DNA from: Paenibacillus sp.
Lineage (GTDB): Bacteria; Bacillota; Bacilli; Paenibacillales; Paenibacillaceae
Length of the DNA: 64,000 bases
Direction of reading: 5' to 3'
Assembly (NCBI GenBank): GCA_017512705.1
Contig: JAFWEX010000084.1
Span: forward strand, 124,001-188,000
Shown here in pieces: positions 63,926 to 64,000 of the stretch. The position numbers were made by a program, and so were the translations under genes. The notes under the pieces were generated by a model. The model searched no databases. It saw only the letters and a list, made by a program, of their open reading frames with translations, and was not told the origin of the DNA. Position 1 is the stretch's first letter; each line of letters opens with the position of its first letter.

Positions 63926-64000
63926 CTAATTGGCTGTAATCACCATACTGTTGAATGAATCGGCTTCCAGCTGTACATGAACCGTTTGTCCTTCTGAGAC
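63926..64000 (-). CDS. 3' end of a convergent gene, probably a secreted glycosidase
   Basis: The minus-strand frame enters from the window edge and ends in TAG at 63926-63928. The 24 visible residues end in VQLEADSFNSMVITAN, similar in style to the last beta strand of GH30- or GH51-like glycosidases, where a strand of the type L-x-A-x-S-F-x-S-x-V-I is common. The rest is outside the window, so the family is a guess. Confidence 0.45.
   Translation of the reverse strand, partial: VSEGQTVHVQLEADSFNSMVITAN

Noticed and set aside
1..64000. rRNA, tRNA, CRISPR arrays, insertion sequences and prophage
   Set aside because: No transposase, integrase, regular spacer-repeat pattern or rRNA signature was found in reading both strands; a search with tRNAscan or CRISPR tools was not possible.

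Overview
The window looks like a chromosomal stretch of a Paenibacillus-type Firmicute. I infer this from the AGGAGG-type ribosome binding sites, frequent TTG and GTG starts, surface proteins with C-terminal SLH domains, an AraR-type arabinose regulon, CcpA-type cre sites, a Zur box of the Bacillus type, plant-polysaccharide enzymes (GH10 xylanase, PL4 rhamnogalacturonan lyase) and a Bacillus-type parS site. No rRNA, tRNA, CRISPR array or insertion sequence was recognised.

Layout. 1-1.3 kb: 3' part of a solute-binding protein gene. 1.6-3.7 kb: SLH-anchored 5'-nucleotidase. 3.9-8.0 kb: ECF sigma factor, membrane anti-sigma factor and two secreted tandem paralogs that resemble the anti-sigma ectodomain; this is the most original locus in the window. 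8.1-8.6 kb: GNAT acetyltransferase. 8.8-14.1 kb: three-gene exopolysaccharide-type operon (GT2-GtrA fusion, BcsA-like synthase with PilZ domain, large polytopic protein). 14.3-16.2 kb: L25/Ctc ribosomal protein and an orphan histidine kinase. 16.5-22.5 kb: arabinose catabolism, with araR divergent from a kinase-araD-araA operon; three AraR-like operators and a cre-like site lie between them, and a structured repeat sits between araD and araA.

22.5-29.3 kb is an accessory region: AAC(3)-type acetyltransferase, small ORFs, an AT-rich dGTPase with an XRE regulator, and a WXG100-type polymorphic toxin with a CdiA-like nuclease end, an immunity gene and immunity-like remnants. 29.7-34.9 kb is a five-gene Opp/Nik/Cnt-type ABC importer behind two Zur boxes, so probably a zinc or zinc-metallophore uptake system. 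35.3-36.9 kb encodes malate:quinone oxidoreductase. 37.0-40.8 kb holds two divergent genes of uncertain role, one ending in a TerD-like domain. 41.0-43.1 kb holds two short-chain dehydrogenases and a MarR regulator, with a palindromic operator on the promoter.

44.0-48.0 kb: membrane AraC-type regulator and a solute-binding lipoprotein. 48.2-50.8 kb: secreted PAP2 phosphatase with an autotransporter-type repeat and SLH domains. 51.2-52.8 kb: rhamnogalacturonan lyase. 53-58 kb: TPR-SUKH protein, DinB protein, orphan sensor kinase, lipoprotein and a dehydrogenase. 58.5-59.9 kb: DbpA/YxiN-type RNA helicase. 60.13 kb: near-consensus parS site. 60.3-62.6 kb: second secreted nucleotidase, with an SH3b domain. 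62.8-63.8 kb: GH10 xylanase under a cre site, followed by the 3' end of a convergent gene.

Functionally, xylanase and pectin lyase act outside the cell, arabinose released from plant polymers feeds the araR-controlled pathway, and glucose repression through cre sites is likely for both. All assignments come from reading the sequence and remembered family motifs; no database search was run.
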